From positions 2,356,001 through 2,420,000 of the forward strand of contig NZ_JACCCU010000001.1 of assembly GCF_013410875.1 (NCBI RefSeq): a DNA stretch of 64,000 bases. The letters run 5' to 3'. Source of the DNA: Tunturiibacter empetritectus (GTDB lineage Bacteria > Acidobacteriota > Terriglobia > Terriglobales > Acidobacteriaceae). The notes beneath the pieces are model-generated. The model had not been told where the DNA came from, ran no database searches, and saw only the letters and a program-made list of their open reading frames with translations. This document shows, in pieces, positions 1 through 8,524 of this stretch (position 1 is the first letter of the stretch; each line of letters opens with the position of its first letter). Both the position numbers and the translations under genes were made by a program.

Positions 1-113
1 TCCTTCTGCGAATCGTCCGGGGGCTGTTTGCCGCCGCCGTTCTGCTTGATCTGCACTGTGCCGCTGATCTGCGCGGTCTGGCCTTCCTGCTGCTGATCTG
101 ATTGGTCTGGCAA
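1..113 (-). CDS. Efflux membrane-fusion protein, N-terminal fragment (partial)
   Basis: An open frame begins at a TTG (bases 113-111) and runs off the left edge after 37 codons. A good ribosome site, GGAGG, lies within the last codons of the upstream tolC-like gene, nine bases before the TTG. The visible part is hydrophilic, rich in Gln, Gly and Asp, and would be the cytoplasmic tail preceding a membrane anchor. In acidobacteria a HlyD/EmrA-type adaptor commonly follows a TolC homologue. The assignment rests on context and tail composition only, since no diagnostic domain is inside the window. Confidence 0.5.
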   Translation of the reverse strand, partial: MPDQSDQQQEGQTAQISGTVQIKQNGGGKQPPDDSQK

Positions 114-115
114 GT

Positions 116-1660
116 TTACTTTCCTCCGAGATAATCTTTGTAGTTGGACTGCGCTACGCCAAGGGCACGCGCCAAACCAAGCTTGGCGACGTTGTGCTGG
201 TAGAGCGCGCTGATGTATTGGTCGTTGGCCTGCTCCGTCTGGGACTGCGCCTGCGAGACAGGGAGGTTGTCCGAAACCCCGGCGTGGAAGCGCTGCTGCG
301 CTTCGCTGAGAGCCTCATTGGCAAGATCCACATTGGAGTGCGTAGACTCGACCAGCTTCGCCGCCGACTGAATATCGAGCAGACTGTCGCGCACATCCTG
401 GTTGACCTGCTGGACCTGGTCGGAGAGCTTCGCGCGGGCCTGTTCGTACTGGGCGTCGGCGACCTGCTCCTGCCCCCTGGTCTTGGCGATCTGGAGGATG
501 GGTGCGCTTACCTGGCCGGTTGCGGTAAAGGTGCCATGCGAGTGGCCGGGTGTGGTGCCGATGTCGCCGTAGTCGCCTGAAAAGCTGGCGACAGGAAGCT
601 GATAGGCCCAGGCCGAGGTCTTTTCATCGCTCGCAGATTTCACCTGTTCGGCGTAAGCCTTTAGGTCTTTGCGGCCCTTGAGGGCTTGCTGAAATGCAAC
701 TTGCGGATCGACGTTGTCGAGTACCTGGAAGGGGACGAGGTCGGTCAGCCGGAAGACCTGCTCAAGGGGCAGCCCGATGGTTCGCGCCAGGGCCAGCTTG
801 TCTTTTTCGAGGCTGTTCTTCGCCGAGATCAGTGTTTGCTCCTCGTTCTGGTAGTCGACCTGCGCGCGCAGCACGTCGAGCTTCGGGCTGGTGCCGGCGT
901 CGTGTGCGGCTACGGCCTGATCCAGCGAGACTTTTGATGTAGCTAACTCCGCCGTGACCGCTTCGATGCGGGCCGAGTCTGCGATGCACAACAGGTAGGC
1001 GTTGCCCACGGTGAGGGCTACCAGGTCCCGTGCATCTTCTGCGGTGAGTCGTGCGCCCTGGAAGTTATGCTTCGCGGCGAGGTAGTTCTTGAGGGCTGAG
1101 ACGTTGACCAGATTCTGGGTCAAGTAGGCGCGGAAATCGACCACCTGGAATGGCCCGATGATGGGCTGGACACCAGGGAACTTAATGCCGAAGGCCGCGA
1201 GGTTGACCTGCTCCACCTCGATGCTTGCCGAAGCGGTGACGGTGGGAAGCAGCGGCTGAAGCTCCTCGAGACGCTGACCGGCGGCATTCTTCACCGACGA
1301 GCTCTGCAGAATGAGGCCGAGGTTCTGACGCAGGCCGCGCTGGATCGCGTCATCGAGCGAGAGGTCGAGAACCCCCTCGGTCGCCTTGCCGGTGACCACG
1401 CTGCCCTTGAAGGAGTCTTGTGTCGGCTGGGCGCCGTTCTGGCCGGAGGCGGTGTACAGACTCTGCTGGGCGTTCGCCACGGCAGAGCTGTTGGTGGCTG
1501 TGCTGGGTCCACTGGCTGGGGTCTGCGCAGTCTGGGCGCCGGGCCCCTGGGCATAAGAGAAACCGCTCGCCAGAACGAGGCAGAACCCGAGATAACGAAC
1601 TGACGCTTGAGGAGCGCCCGCTGTTTTGCTTTTGCTCATACGGTTAATCGTAACCTGCAT
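116..1660 (-). CDS. TolC family outer membrane efflux protein
   Basis: A 514-residue outer membrane factor that should form the trimeric exit duct of a tripartite efflux or type I secretion system. The N-terminus has a signal peptide ending near SYA-QG at about residue 38, then a low-complexity Thr/Ser/Pro linker. Two outer-membrane-efflux repeats follow (about 100-300 and 320-505), with the long amphipathic helices rich in Ala, Gln and Glu typical of the family. The next gene starts two bases after its stop and uses a ribosome site inside this gene, so they are translationally coupled. A second ATG at 1639 could be the true start. The substrate is unknown. Confidence 0.85.
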   Translation of the reverse strand: MQVTINRMSKSKTAGAPQASVRYLGFCLVLASGFSYAQGPGAQTAQTPASGPSTATNSSAVANAQQSLYTASGQNGAQPTQDSFKGSVVTGKATEGVLDLSLDDAIQRGLRQNLGLILQSSSVKNAAGQRLEELQPLLPTVTASASIEVEQVNLAAFGIKFPGVQPIIGPFQVVDFRAYLTQNLVNVSALKNYLAAKHNFQGARLTAEDARDLVALTVGNAYLLCIADSARIEAVTAELATSKVSLDQAVAAHDAGTSPKLDVLRAQVDYQNEEQTLISAKNSLEKDKLALARTIGLPLEQVFRLTDLVPFQVLDNVDPQVAFQQALKGRKDLKAYAEQVKSASDEKTSAWAYQLPVASFSGDYGDIGTTPGHSHGTFTATGQVSAPILQIAKTRGQEQVADAQYEQARAKLSDQVQQVNQDVRDSLLDIQSAAKLVESTHSNVDLANEALSEAQQRFHAGVSDNLPVSQAQSQTEQANDQYISALYQHNVAKLGLARALGVAQSNYKDYLGGK

Positions 1661-1952
1661 CTTGTTAGATTCACGGACTAGTTTATGGCAAGACCGGTGG
1701 AACAGCGGGAGCTTGTTGGCTTTGTCACAAACTACTTGTATGAGTTACTGATGCGCTCGATTGTCAAAAATCTTCAAAAGATGCAATCGTTACACTCACA
1801 TCACGGTTGTTTCAGGATTTCAGCTTGCGCAAAGAAATTTTTGTTGCTTTTTTGTTGAAGTTGGTAACAAAGAGCGGAGCTGTTGTGAATGGGTTTATAA
1901 ACCGTTTCGCCGGATCAATACGGCGTTCGAGTGAGTCTGCGAGGAGCGGGGA

Positions 1953-3023
1953 ATGGCTGAGATTGGGGTAGCGGTAGTCGGGTTTGGGCTGGCAGGGCAG
2001 GTGTTTCATGCCCCGTTTGTGAGTGCTGTTCCCGGGTTGAAGCTGGAGGCGATCGTCCAGCGTAAGGGCGACGAAGCCGGGAAGGCCTATCCGTCGACAC
2101 GGATTCTGCGGTCGTTCGAGGATGCGTTGAGCGATCCTGCGGTACAGCTTGTGGTGGTGGGAACGCCGAATGAGACCCACTACGACCTGGCGAAGCAGGC
2201 TCTGCTGGCGGGAAAGCATGTGGTCGTCGACAAACCGTTTGCTGCGACCAGCGAAGAGACGCTGGAGTTGAAAGAGCTCGGGCTGAAGCAGCGGCGAGTG
2301 CTGGCTCCGTTTCATAACCGGCGCTGGGATGGCGATTTCTTGACGGTAAAGAAGATCCTGCAGAACGAGTCGGTGGGGCGGCTCGTGACCTTTGAGTCGC
2401 ACTTCGACCGCTTCCGGCCGGTGCCTCGCGAGAATACGTGGAAGGAGGGAGCGAGCGGGTGCAATGGGCTGCTGTTCGACCTTGCGCCTCACCTTGTGGA
2501 CCAGGTACTGACGCTGTTTGGCGTTCCCGAGGGGATCACGGCGAGCGTCCGGATGGATCGGGACTCTACCGATATTGAGGATGCGTTCGACATTACGCTG
2601 GAGTATCCGAAGCTGCGGGCGCACTGCCGGTCAAGCATGCTGGCCTGTGATGCTGCGCCAAGGTTTCTGCTGCACGGAACCAAGGGCAGCTTCAAGAAGT
2701 TCGGCCTCGATCCGCAGGAGCCGGCCCTGCTGGGTGGAGCGAAGCTACCGCGCATGGGCGAGGGCGAGTGGTTGGCTGATGCCGAAGAGCATTGGGGCAG
2801 TCTGACCGTCGCTCCCCATCCCAATGAACCCGGCACTTTGGCCCGAGCCAAGGTGAAGACCGAACTGGGGGACTACCGTTTCTACTACGCCAATGTGCGC
2901 GATGCGATCAACGGCACGGCTGAGCTGGCCGTGAAGCCGGAGGACGGCTACCGCACCATCAAGCTGCTGGAGATGGCGCGGCAGAGCTCGCTGGAAGGCC
3001 GGACGCTGCCTATAGCGTTTTGA
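1953..3023 (+). CDS. Gfo/Idh/MocA family NAD(P)-dependent oxidoreductase
   Basis: A 356-residue cytoplasmic dehydrogenase. The Rossmann fold is at the N-terminus with the variant glycine motif GFGLAGQVFHAPF (residues 10-22), a pattern typical of scyllo-inositol dehydrogenases of the YdgJ/IolW type. The catalytic-lysine motif DKPF is at residues 93-96. The C-terminal alpha/beta dimer domain carries the conserved HNRRWDGDF and LFDLAPHLVDQ segments. A GAGGAG ribosome site lies just before the ATG. The substrate is probably a cyclitol or sugar, but no inositol genes are adjacent, so I leave it unnamed. It is divergent from the tolC-like gene. Confidence 0.85.
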   Translation: MAEIGVAVVGFGLAGQVFHAPFVSAVPGLKLEAIVQRKGDEAGKAYPSTRILRSFEDALSDPAVQLVVVGTPNETHYDLAKQALLAGKHVVVDKPFAATSEETLELKELGLKQRRVLAPFHNRRWDGDFLTVKKILQNESVGRLVTFESHFDRFRPVPRENTWKEGASGCNGLLFDLAPHLVDQVLTLFGVPEGITASVRMDRDSTDIEDAFDITLEYPKLRAHCRSSMLACDAAPRFLLHGTKGSFKKFGLDPQEPALLGGAKLPRMGEGEWLADAEEHWGSLTVAPHPNEPGTLARAKVKTELGDYRFYYANVRDAINGTAELAVKPEDGYRTIKLLEMARQSSLEGRTLPIAF

Positions 3024-3186
3024 TAGGCAACTTCCCTAGTTTCAACTCGCTTATTTTGTTGCGCTTGCAAAAGCTTTCCCGCAAATGGCCGTGATTGGCT
3101 GCATCTCGAGCTCGCATCGTGGTGAAGCATATGGCGAGGTTTGGCAGCGATGAACATGCGGAACTGAGGATTGTAGAGTAAAGGGT

Positions 3187-4425
3187 ATGCAAAGTGACGA
3201 GATGGTGAAGTCGCCGGGGTTGCCGCTGGGTTTCGTGTGGGGCGCGGTGAAGGCGGGAATCAAGGCAAGCGGCAACACTGATGTTGCGATTGCAGTCGCG
3301 TCTAAAGGCTCGAATGCTGCTGCGATGTTTACGAAGAACCAGGTGGTGGCGGCGCCGGTCACGGTAGGGCGGCGGCACATAGCTTCGACCGGCGGGCGCG
3401 TGGGCGTAGTGCTGGTTAATGCGGGGAATGCGAACTGTGCGACCGGGCAGCCGGGAGTCGACGCGTGTGTGCAGACGTGTGTCGCTGCGGCGGAGAGGTT
3501 TCGCTGCATCTTCGATGAGGTCTTCCCTTCTTCGACCGGGATTATCGGCGTGCCGTTTCCTGCGGAGAAGGTAGTAGAAGCCCTGCCTGACTTGGAGCAG
3601 GAGATGGGTGCGACGGCGGAGCATGCAGACTCGTTCGCACGCGCCATTATGACGACTGATACGAAGATGAAGGTGGCGCGAGCGTCGATCGATGTCGATG
3701 GCGTTGAGGTGCGGATCTTCGGCGTGGCGAAGGGTGCGGGGATGATTCATCCGCAGCTTGGTGCACCGGTGGGTCCGGCGCATGCGACGATGCTGGTTTA
3801 CTTGTTTACCGATATTGCCGCGGAGAGTGAACAGTTGCGCGGGGTGCTCGAGCCTGCCGTAGAGCGAAGCTTTAATTCGATCTCGATTGATGGCGATACT
3901 TCGACCAACGATACGGTGCTGCTGCTGGCCAGCGGCGTTAGTGGCGTGAAGCTCGATGCCCGCACGCAGGAGCCGTTTGCGAATGCTCTGAAGCTGGTGT
4001 GCGGGTCGCTGGCGTACCAGATTGTGGATGATGGCGAGGGCGTAGGTCATGTCGTCACGCTGCACATCACCGGCGCCAGGACCGAGGCTGAGGCGAAGCA
4101 GGTGGCGAAGGCGATTGCTCACTCGCCGCTGTGCAAGACGGCGTGGTCGAGCGCCGATCCGAACTGGGGACGGCTGTTGGCTGCGGCTGGATACAGTGGC
4201 GTGGTGTTTGATCCAGCGCTGGTGAATATCACGATTGGGAGCCAGCCGGTGTTTGAGCTTGGGGTGCGGTCGGCTGCGTTCCAGGAGTCGGCGGCGCATG
4301 CGGAGATGGAGGCCCGGGACTATACGATCACGATGGATTTGGGACTGGGTGAGGCGGAGTGCCGGTTTCTGACTTGTGACCTTACCGAAGAGTATGTGCG
4401 GATTAATGCGGATTACTCGTCTTAG
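3187..4425 (+). CDS. argJ: Glutamate N-acetyltransferase / amino-acid acetyltransferase ArgJ
   Basis: A 412-residue ornithine acetyltransferase that moves the acetyl group from N-acetylornithine to glutamate (cyclic arginine pathway) and may also make N-acetylglutamate. Visible family features are VLVNAGNANCATG near residue 75, SSTGIIGVPFP (115-125), the oxyanion-side motif KGAGMI (182-187) and the autocleavage site Ala200-Thr201 in HATML. Thr201 would become the N-terminal nucleophile of the beta chain. Compared with the usual spacing between GMI and ATML there are extra residues (HPQLGAPVGPAH). No other arginine genes adjoin it. A closer ATG at 3202 is possible. A dispersed palindromic repeat follows the stop. 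Confidence 0.92.
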   Translation: MQSDEMVKSPGLPLGFVWGAVKAGIKASGNTDVAIAVASKGSNAAAMFTKNQVVAAPVTVGRRHIASTGGRVGVVLVNAGNANCATGQPGVDACVQTCVAAAERFRCIFDEVFPSSTGIIGVPFPAEKVVEALPDLEQEMGATAEHADSFARAIMTTDTKMKVARASIDVDGVEVRIFGVAKGAGMIHPQLGAPVGPAHATMLVYLFTDIAAESEQLRGVLEPAVERSFNSISIDGDTSTNDTVLLLASGVSGVKLDARTQEPFANALKLVCGSLAYQIVDDGEGVGHVVTLHITGARTEAEAKQVAKAIAHSPLCKTAWSSADPNWGRLLAAAGYSGVVFDPALVNITIGSQPVFELGVRSAAFQESAAHAEMEARDYTITMDLGLGEAECRFLTCDLTEEYVRINADYSS

Positions 4426-4432
4426 AGGCGGG

Positions 4433-4611
4433 GTCCTACCGGACGGGCCCACTGCGCGTGGGGCGGTCACTTCGTGACGTGTATACCCCTTCGGTTGGCG
4501 CTCCCGTTGGTCTCGAGGGAAGATGATTCCGACCAACGGGAGGACCGCGCGAAGCTTTAAAGAGGCGTGCAAACGCCCGCGCTCCGCGCAGGAGGCCCGT
4601 CCGGCAGGACC
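4433..4611 (+). repeat. Palindromic dispersed element, copy 1 (full length)
   Basis: About 179 bp between argJ and aceE. The ends form an 18-bp inverted repeat with one mismatch: the left begins GGTCCTACCGGACGGGCC and the right ends GGCCCGTCCGGCAGGACC. Inside are a small palindrome GTCACTTCGTGAC at about 4467-4479 and a second inverted pair, CTCCCGTTGGT against ACCAACGGGAG. Related copies lie at 27704, 29680, 37019 and 41054. It has no coding capacity of note. It could be a miniature non-autonomous mobile element, and could also act as a terminator for argJ. Confidence 0.85.
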
Positions 4612-4617
4612 TTTGTT

Positions 4618-4651
4618 TTACGTTTTCACGTAAGCCTTATATCGTTATAAG
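4618..4651. promoter_or_regulatory. Two adjacent perfect palindromes upstream of aceE
   Basis: TTACGT-TTTC-ACGTAA (4618-4633) and CTTATA-TCGT-TATAAG (4636-4651) lie side by side, ending 21 bases before the aceE start. Both are perfect 6-bp inverted repeats with 4-base spacers, a layout expected of binding sites for dimeric regulators. The second is AT-rich and may overlap the promoter. No known consensus was matched, so the operator role is inferred from geometry and position. Confidence 0.4.
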
Positions 4652-4672
4652 CGTGGGAGCATAAGAAGACCT

Positions 4673-7348
4673 ATGACAACGAAACTGGAAGAAGCCGCCA
4701 AGCAGGACTTTATCGCAGAGATCTCGGAGTGGATCGAGGCGTTTGACGACGTCGTTGCCGCAGACTGGGAGCAGGGGTCGGAACTCCTTGAGGCGTTGCG
4801 CAAGCGCGCCCACGAAGCCGGAGTCCCAACGCCAAGCGAGCTGACGACTCCCTATCGCAACACGATTCCCAAACATGACGAGATTGCGTATCCAGGCGAC
4901 AGAGCGCTGGAACGCCGAGTCGAAAGCCTGATTCGCTGGAATGCGATGGCAATGGTTCACGGTCAGAACAAGAAAGACGCCGGGATCGGCGGCCATATCT
5001 CGACCTACTCCTCACTGGCAACGCTGCTGGAGGTTGGCTTCAATCATTTCTTCCATGCGAAGTACACGGTGGATGGGCACCAGCAACCGGGGGACTTTGT
5101 CTACTTTCAGGGACATGCTTCGCCGGGGGTCTATGCGCGGGCTTATCTTGAGGGGCGGTTGGATGACGACAGGCTGAAGAACTTTCGCCATGAACTGAGA
5201 GAGACGCCGGGGCTGAGCTCGTATCCGCATCCTTGGCTGATGCCGAACTTCTGGAACTTCCCTACAGTGTCGATGGGCATCGGACCGCTGAATGCGATCT
5301 ATCAGGCGCGGTTTATGCGGTACCTGGAGAATCGCAAGCTGATTGAGCCGACTGAACGCAAGGTGTGGGCTTTTGTGGGCGACGGTGAGACGGACGAGGT
5401 GGATAGCCTTGGCGCGATCTCGGTGGCGGCGCGCGAGAAGCTGGATAATCTGATCTTCGTCGTCAACTGCAACTTACAAAGGCTCGACGGCCCGGTGCGC
5501 GGGAACAAGCGGATCATCGATGAACTGGAGGGCGTCTTCCGCGGAGCAGGATGGAACGTCATCAAGGTGATCTGGGGTTCAGACTGGGATGCGTTGTTTG
5601 AGCGCGACCACACCGGCCTGCTGCTGCGACGGATGGAAGAGTGCGTCGACGGCGAGTACCAGACTTTCAAGGCGAAGGGCGGGGCTTTCCTACGGGAGAA
5701 CTTCTTCGGGAAGTATCCAGAGCTGCTGGAGCTGGTGAAGGATATGACCGACGAGCAGCTTGGGTTGCTGCATCGCGGCGGCCACGACCGGACGAAGATC
5801 TACAACGCGTACAAACGAGCGGTCGAACACAAAGGCGGTCCGACGGTCATTCTTGCGAAGACCGTCAAGGGGCATGGATTGGGGTCGGCGCAGTCGCGCA
5901 ACGCGACCCACTCGGAGAAGAGGCTGGCCGATGATGGGTTGGCGGCGTTTGTGAAGCGGTTTGAGATTCCGATTCCGGAGGAGGCGGCGAAGTCGGGTAC
6001 CCCGTACCGTCCGGCGCAGGATTCTCCTGAGATTGTTTACATGCAGGAGCGGCGCAAGGAACTCGGCGGATATCTGCCGACACGCGAAGTTCCGAAGATC
6101 GACTTCAAGGCTCCTGGGCTTGAGTACTTCGGCGAGTGGACTGCCGGTTCAAACAAGCGCGCGGTGTCGACGACGATGGGGTTCGTAAGCATCCTGCGGC
6201 ACCTGATGAAGGACCCGGCAATTGGAAAGCTGATTGTCCCGATTGTGCCGGATGAGGGCCGCACATTCGGGCTGGAGTCCGCAATTCGGCAGGTTGGAAT
6301 CTATGCTCCTGAGGGCCAGAAGTACAGCCCGCACGATGCGGATATGCTGCTCTACTACCGCGAAGACAAAGACGGGCAGATTCTCGAAGAGGGGATTACC
6401 GAAGCGGGGTCGATGGCCTCGTTTACCGCGGCGGGCACGGCGTATGTGAACTACAAGGTGCCGGCGATTCCCTTCTACATGTACTACTCAATGTTTGGAT
6501 TTCAGCGCATCGGGGATATGGTGTGGGCGTTTGCGGACTCTCGCGGCAAGGGCTTCCTGATGGGCGGTACGGCTGGCCGCACCACGATGCTCGGCGAAGG
6601 GCTACAGCACCAGGATGGACACAGCATCGTTCTGTCCAGCACTGTTCCGACCTGCATTACCTATGATCCGGCGTTCGTGTACGAGCTGGCCGTAGTGATT
6701 CAGGATGGCATTCGCCGGATGTATCAGAAGGGCGAAGATTGCTTCTACTACATCACGATGTACAACGAGGACTACGCGATGCCTGCAATGCCGGAGGGTT
6801 CGGCAGAGGGGATTTTGCGCGGGATGTACAAGCTGAAGCCGGCAAGCGGCGAGGCCACTGTTCAGTTGTTCGGCAGCGGGCCGATTCTGAATGAGGTGCT
6901 CCGAGCGCAGGAGATTCTGGCTTCGAAGTACAACGTGCATGCCGATGTGTGGAGCGTGACCAGCTACACGGAGCTTCGGCGCGATGCACTGGCGGTGGAG
7001 CGGTGGAACAGGCTGCATCCGGCGGAGAAAGAGAAGGTGCCATATGTGTTGCAGGCGCTTGGCAACTCGGCTGGACCGATCATTGCAACCAGCGACTATA
7101 TGAAGTCGGTGCCGGATCTGCTTTCGCCATGGCTGCCTTCTCGCCTGGTAACGCTGGGAACGGATGGCTTCGGACGGAGCGACAACCGCGAGCATCTGCG
7201 GAGGCACTTTGAAGTGAGTGCCGAGGCAGTCGTTGGGGCTACGCTCTCCAAGCTGGCTCGCGATGGGAAGTTCAAACCGAAGGCTGCGCAGAAGGCGTTG
7301 GTTGAGCTTGGGCTGGATGTGGATGCGGCCGATCCGGCGCGTGCCTAA
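4673..7348 (+). CDS. aceE: Pyruvate dehydrogenase E1 component, homodimeric type
   Basis: An 891-residue thiamine-diphosphate enzyme (E. coli AceE is 887) that decarboxylates pyruvate and acetylates the lipoyl groups of E2 in the pyruvate dehydrogenase complex. The ThDP motif GDGETDE begins at Gly236 and ends with the NCNLQRLDGP segment typical of the homodimeric class. HPWLMPNFWNFPTVSMG and KTVKGHGLG are also conserved. The C-terminal transketolase-like half contains GRTTMLGEGLQHQDGHS. The E2 and E3 genes are not in the window. Two palindromes precede it, and a degenerate E1-alpha-like gene follows after 83 bp. Confidence 0.95.
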   Translation: MTTKLEEAAKQDFIAEISEWIEAFDDVVAADWEQGSELLEALRKRAHEAGVPTPSELTTPYRNTIPKHDEIAYPGDRALERRVESLIRWNAMAMVHGQNKKDAGIGGHISTYSSLATLLEVGFNHFFHAKYTVDGHQQPGDFVYFQGHASPGVYARAYLEGRLDDDRLKNFRHELRETPGLSSYPHPWLMPNFWNFPTVSMGIGPLNAIYQARFMRYLENRKLIEPTERKVWAFVGDGETDEVDSLGAISVAAREKLDNLIFVVNCNLQRLDGPVRGNKRIIDELEGVFRGAGWNVIKVIWGSDWDALFERDHTGLLLRRMEECVDGEYQTFKAKGGAFLRENFFGKYPELLELVKDMTDEQLGLLHRGGHDRTKIYNAYKRAVEHKGGPTVILAKTVKGHGLGSAQSRNATHSEKRLADDGLAAFVKRFEIPIPEEAAKSGTPYRPAQDSPEIVYMQERRKELGGYLPTREVPKIDFKAPGLEYFGEWTAGSNKRAVSTTMGFVSILRHLMKDPAIGKLIVPIVPDEGRTFGLESAIRQVGIYAPEGQKYSPHDADMLLYYREDKDGQILEEGITEAGSMASFTAAGTAYVNYKVPAIPFYMYYSMFGFQRIGDMVWAFADSRGKGFLMGGTAGRTTMLGEGLQHQDGHSIVLSSTVPTCITYDPAFVYELAVVIQDGIRRMYQKGEDCFYYITMYNEDYAMPAMPEGSAEGILRGMYKLKPASGEATVQLFGSGPILNEVLRAQEILASKYNVHADVWSVTSYTELRRDALAVERWNRLHPAEKEKVPYVLQALGNSAGPIIATSDYMKSVPDLLSPWLPSRLVTLGTDGFGRSDNREHLRRHFEVSAEAVVGATLSKLARDGKFKPKAAQKALVELGLDVDAADPARA

Positions 7349-7431
7349 CGGATTTTTGAAGGGTTTGATGGCGATGAGGGTTCCTTGTGGAACCCTCTCG
7401 TTTTGTAACTTGAAGTGTTACGGAGGGTTGG

Positions 7432-8301
7432 TTGAGCGACGCGGGGCTGTACGAGAATCCACTGGTGCCGAATAAGAAGCTGCTGCAGATGTACAGCGTG
7501 ATGGCCGACGCGAGAGCTCTCAACGAGCACATCGCCGGATTGCAGAAAAGCGTGAAGGCGCGACGAAGATTGGCTTCTACACGCGGGGAGGAGGCCTGCC
7601 GAGTGGGAACTGCGCTCGAGCTGCTGCCGGGCGATCTGGTGAGCGACTCACAACCGGGCGTGGTGATGGATCTGATCTCGGGCGCGCAGTCGAAGACGCA
7701 GATCGATTCCCTGTTAGGGCGGGTTGCAGAGTTTCATGAGGGCAAGATCGATGAAGCGAAGCTGGCCCGGGAGGGTGCGTTGGCGCGGGTTCTGCCCTGG
7801 GTGGAGAATGCTAGCGACCGGCTGCGCATGGCAATGGGTGCAGCGCTCTCGTTCAAGGCGCTGAAGCGTGGAAGCGTGGTGGTCGCATATGCTGGCCACT
7901 CGGAGCTGAGCAAGAGGGAGTGGCGGGAGATTATCGAGACCGCTGCGAAGCTTGAGTTGCCGATGATCTTTGTCGTCTTACCACCCACTGGCAAAGGCAA
8001 CGATGGCGTGAATCGGCTGAGTGCGAAGGTTCGCGGATGGGGGATGCCCGGAATGCCGGTGGACGCGAACGATGCGGTGGCCCTGTATCGCGTGACCCAG
8101 GAGTCCTTGGGGCGAATCCGGGGCGGCGGGGGTCCGGTTCTGATTGAATGCAAAGGATATCGGCTTCAGGGCACGCGGAACGACTCGGCCCACGATCCGC
8201 TGGTGCAAATGCAGGGGTTTTTGCTGGGTCGCAAAGTCTGCACGAGGGCGTGGCTGAAGAGGGCCGGGGAGCGGCTCAGCCAAGCGTATTTCATGCACTG
8301 A
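7432..8301 (+). CDS. Degenerate dehydrogenase E1-alpha-like protein lacking the ThDP motif
   Basis: 289 residues starting at TTG with a strong CGGAGGG site. The order of segments resembles the E1-alpha subunit of 2-oxo-acid dehydrogenases: an N-terminal helical MYSVMADARALNEHI segment, STRGEEACRVGTA in place of the usual GQEA region, and a C-terminal GMPGMPVDANDAVALYRV segment followed by GGGPVLIECKGYRLQGT, as in E1-alpha. The GDG...NN diphosphate/Mg motif is absent: where GDGATNEG is expected the sequence is YAGHSELS, and the later NN is replaced by PPTGKG. It probably cannot bind ThDP normally. Being directly downstream of aceE suggests a regulatory or structural role in the complex. Family membership is inferred by eye. 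Confidence 0.6.
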   Translation: MSDAGLYENPLVPNKKLLQMYSVMADARALNEHIAGLQKSVKARRRLASTRGEEACRVGTALELLPGDLVSDSQPGVVMDLISGAQSKTQIDSLLGRVAEFHEGKIDEAKLAREGALARVLPWVENASDRLRMAMGAALSFKALKRGSVVVAYAGHSELSKREWREIIETAAKLELPMIFVVLPPTGKGNDGVNRLSAKVRGWGMPGMPVDANDAVALYRVTQESLGRIRGGGGPVLIECKGYRLQGTRNDSAHDPLVQMQGFLLGRKVCTRAWLKRAGERLSQAYFMH

Positions 8302-8428
8302 ACGGCATCTCCCTCTAACTGAACTCGCAACAACGATCTACGGCTGGGTTATCGCAAATTCCAAATGAATTAGGGTAAGCCAAATAGGGTAAGCCAGAGA
8401 TATTGTTGCCGTATTTCATGCACTGAAC
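8284..8428 (+). repeat. 19-bp direct repeat spanning the E1-like gene end, plus short tandem repeat
   Basis: CGTATTTCATGCACTGAAC covers the last codons and stop of the E1-alpha-like gene and recurs exactly about 126 bases downstream at 8410-8428. Between them TAGGGTAAGCCA occurs twice, separated by two bases (8370-8395). This looks like a local slippage duplication at the 3' end of the gene. No function is evident. Confidence 0.6.
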
Positions 8429-8524
8429 AAGGACTTCCCCCCGTCATCAGTTGGTAACTTCGGACGAACCGCTGTCGGCAGTTACACTGGTATCGGCGTT
8501 TCAAAGACCCAGATTGAGGTGTGA

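Noticed and set aside
3010..4572. 520-codon minus-strand open frame over argJ
   Set aside because: Arg/His-rich composition typical of an antisense frame; argJ is unmistakable on the plus strand.
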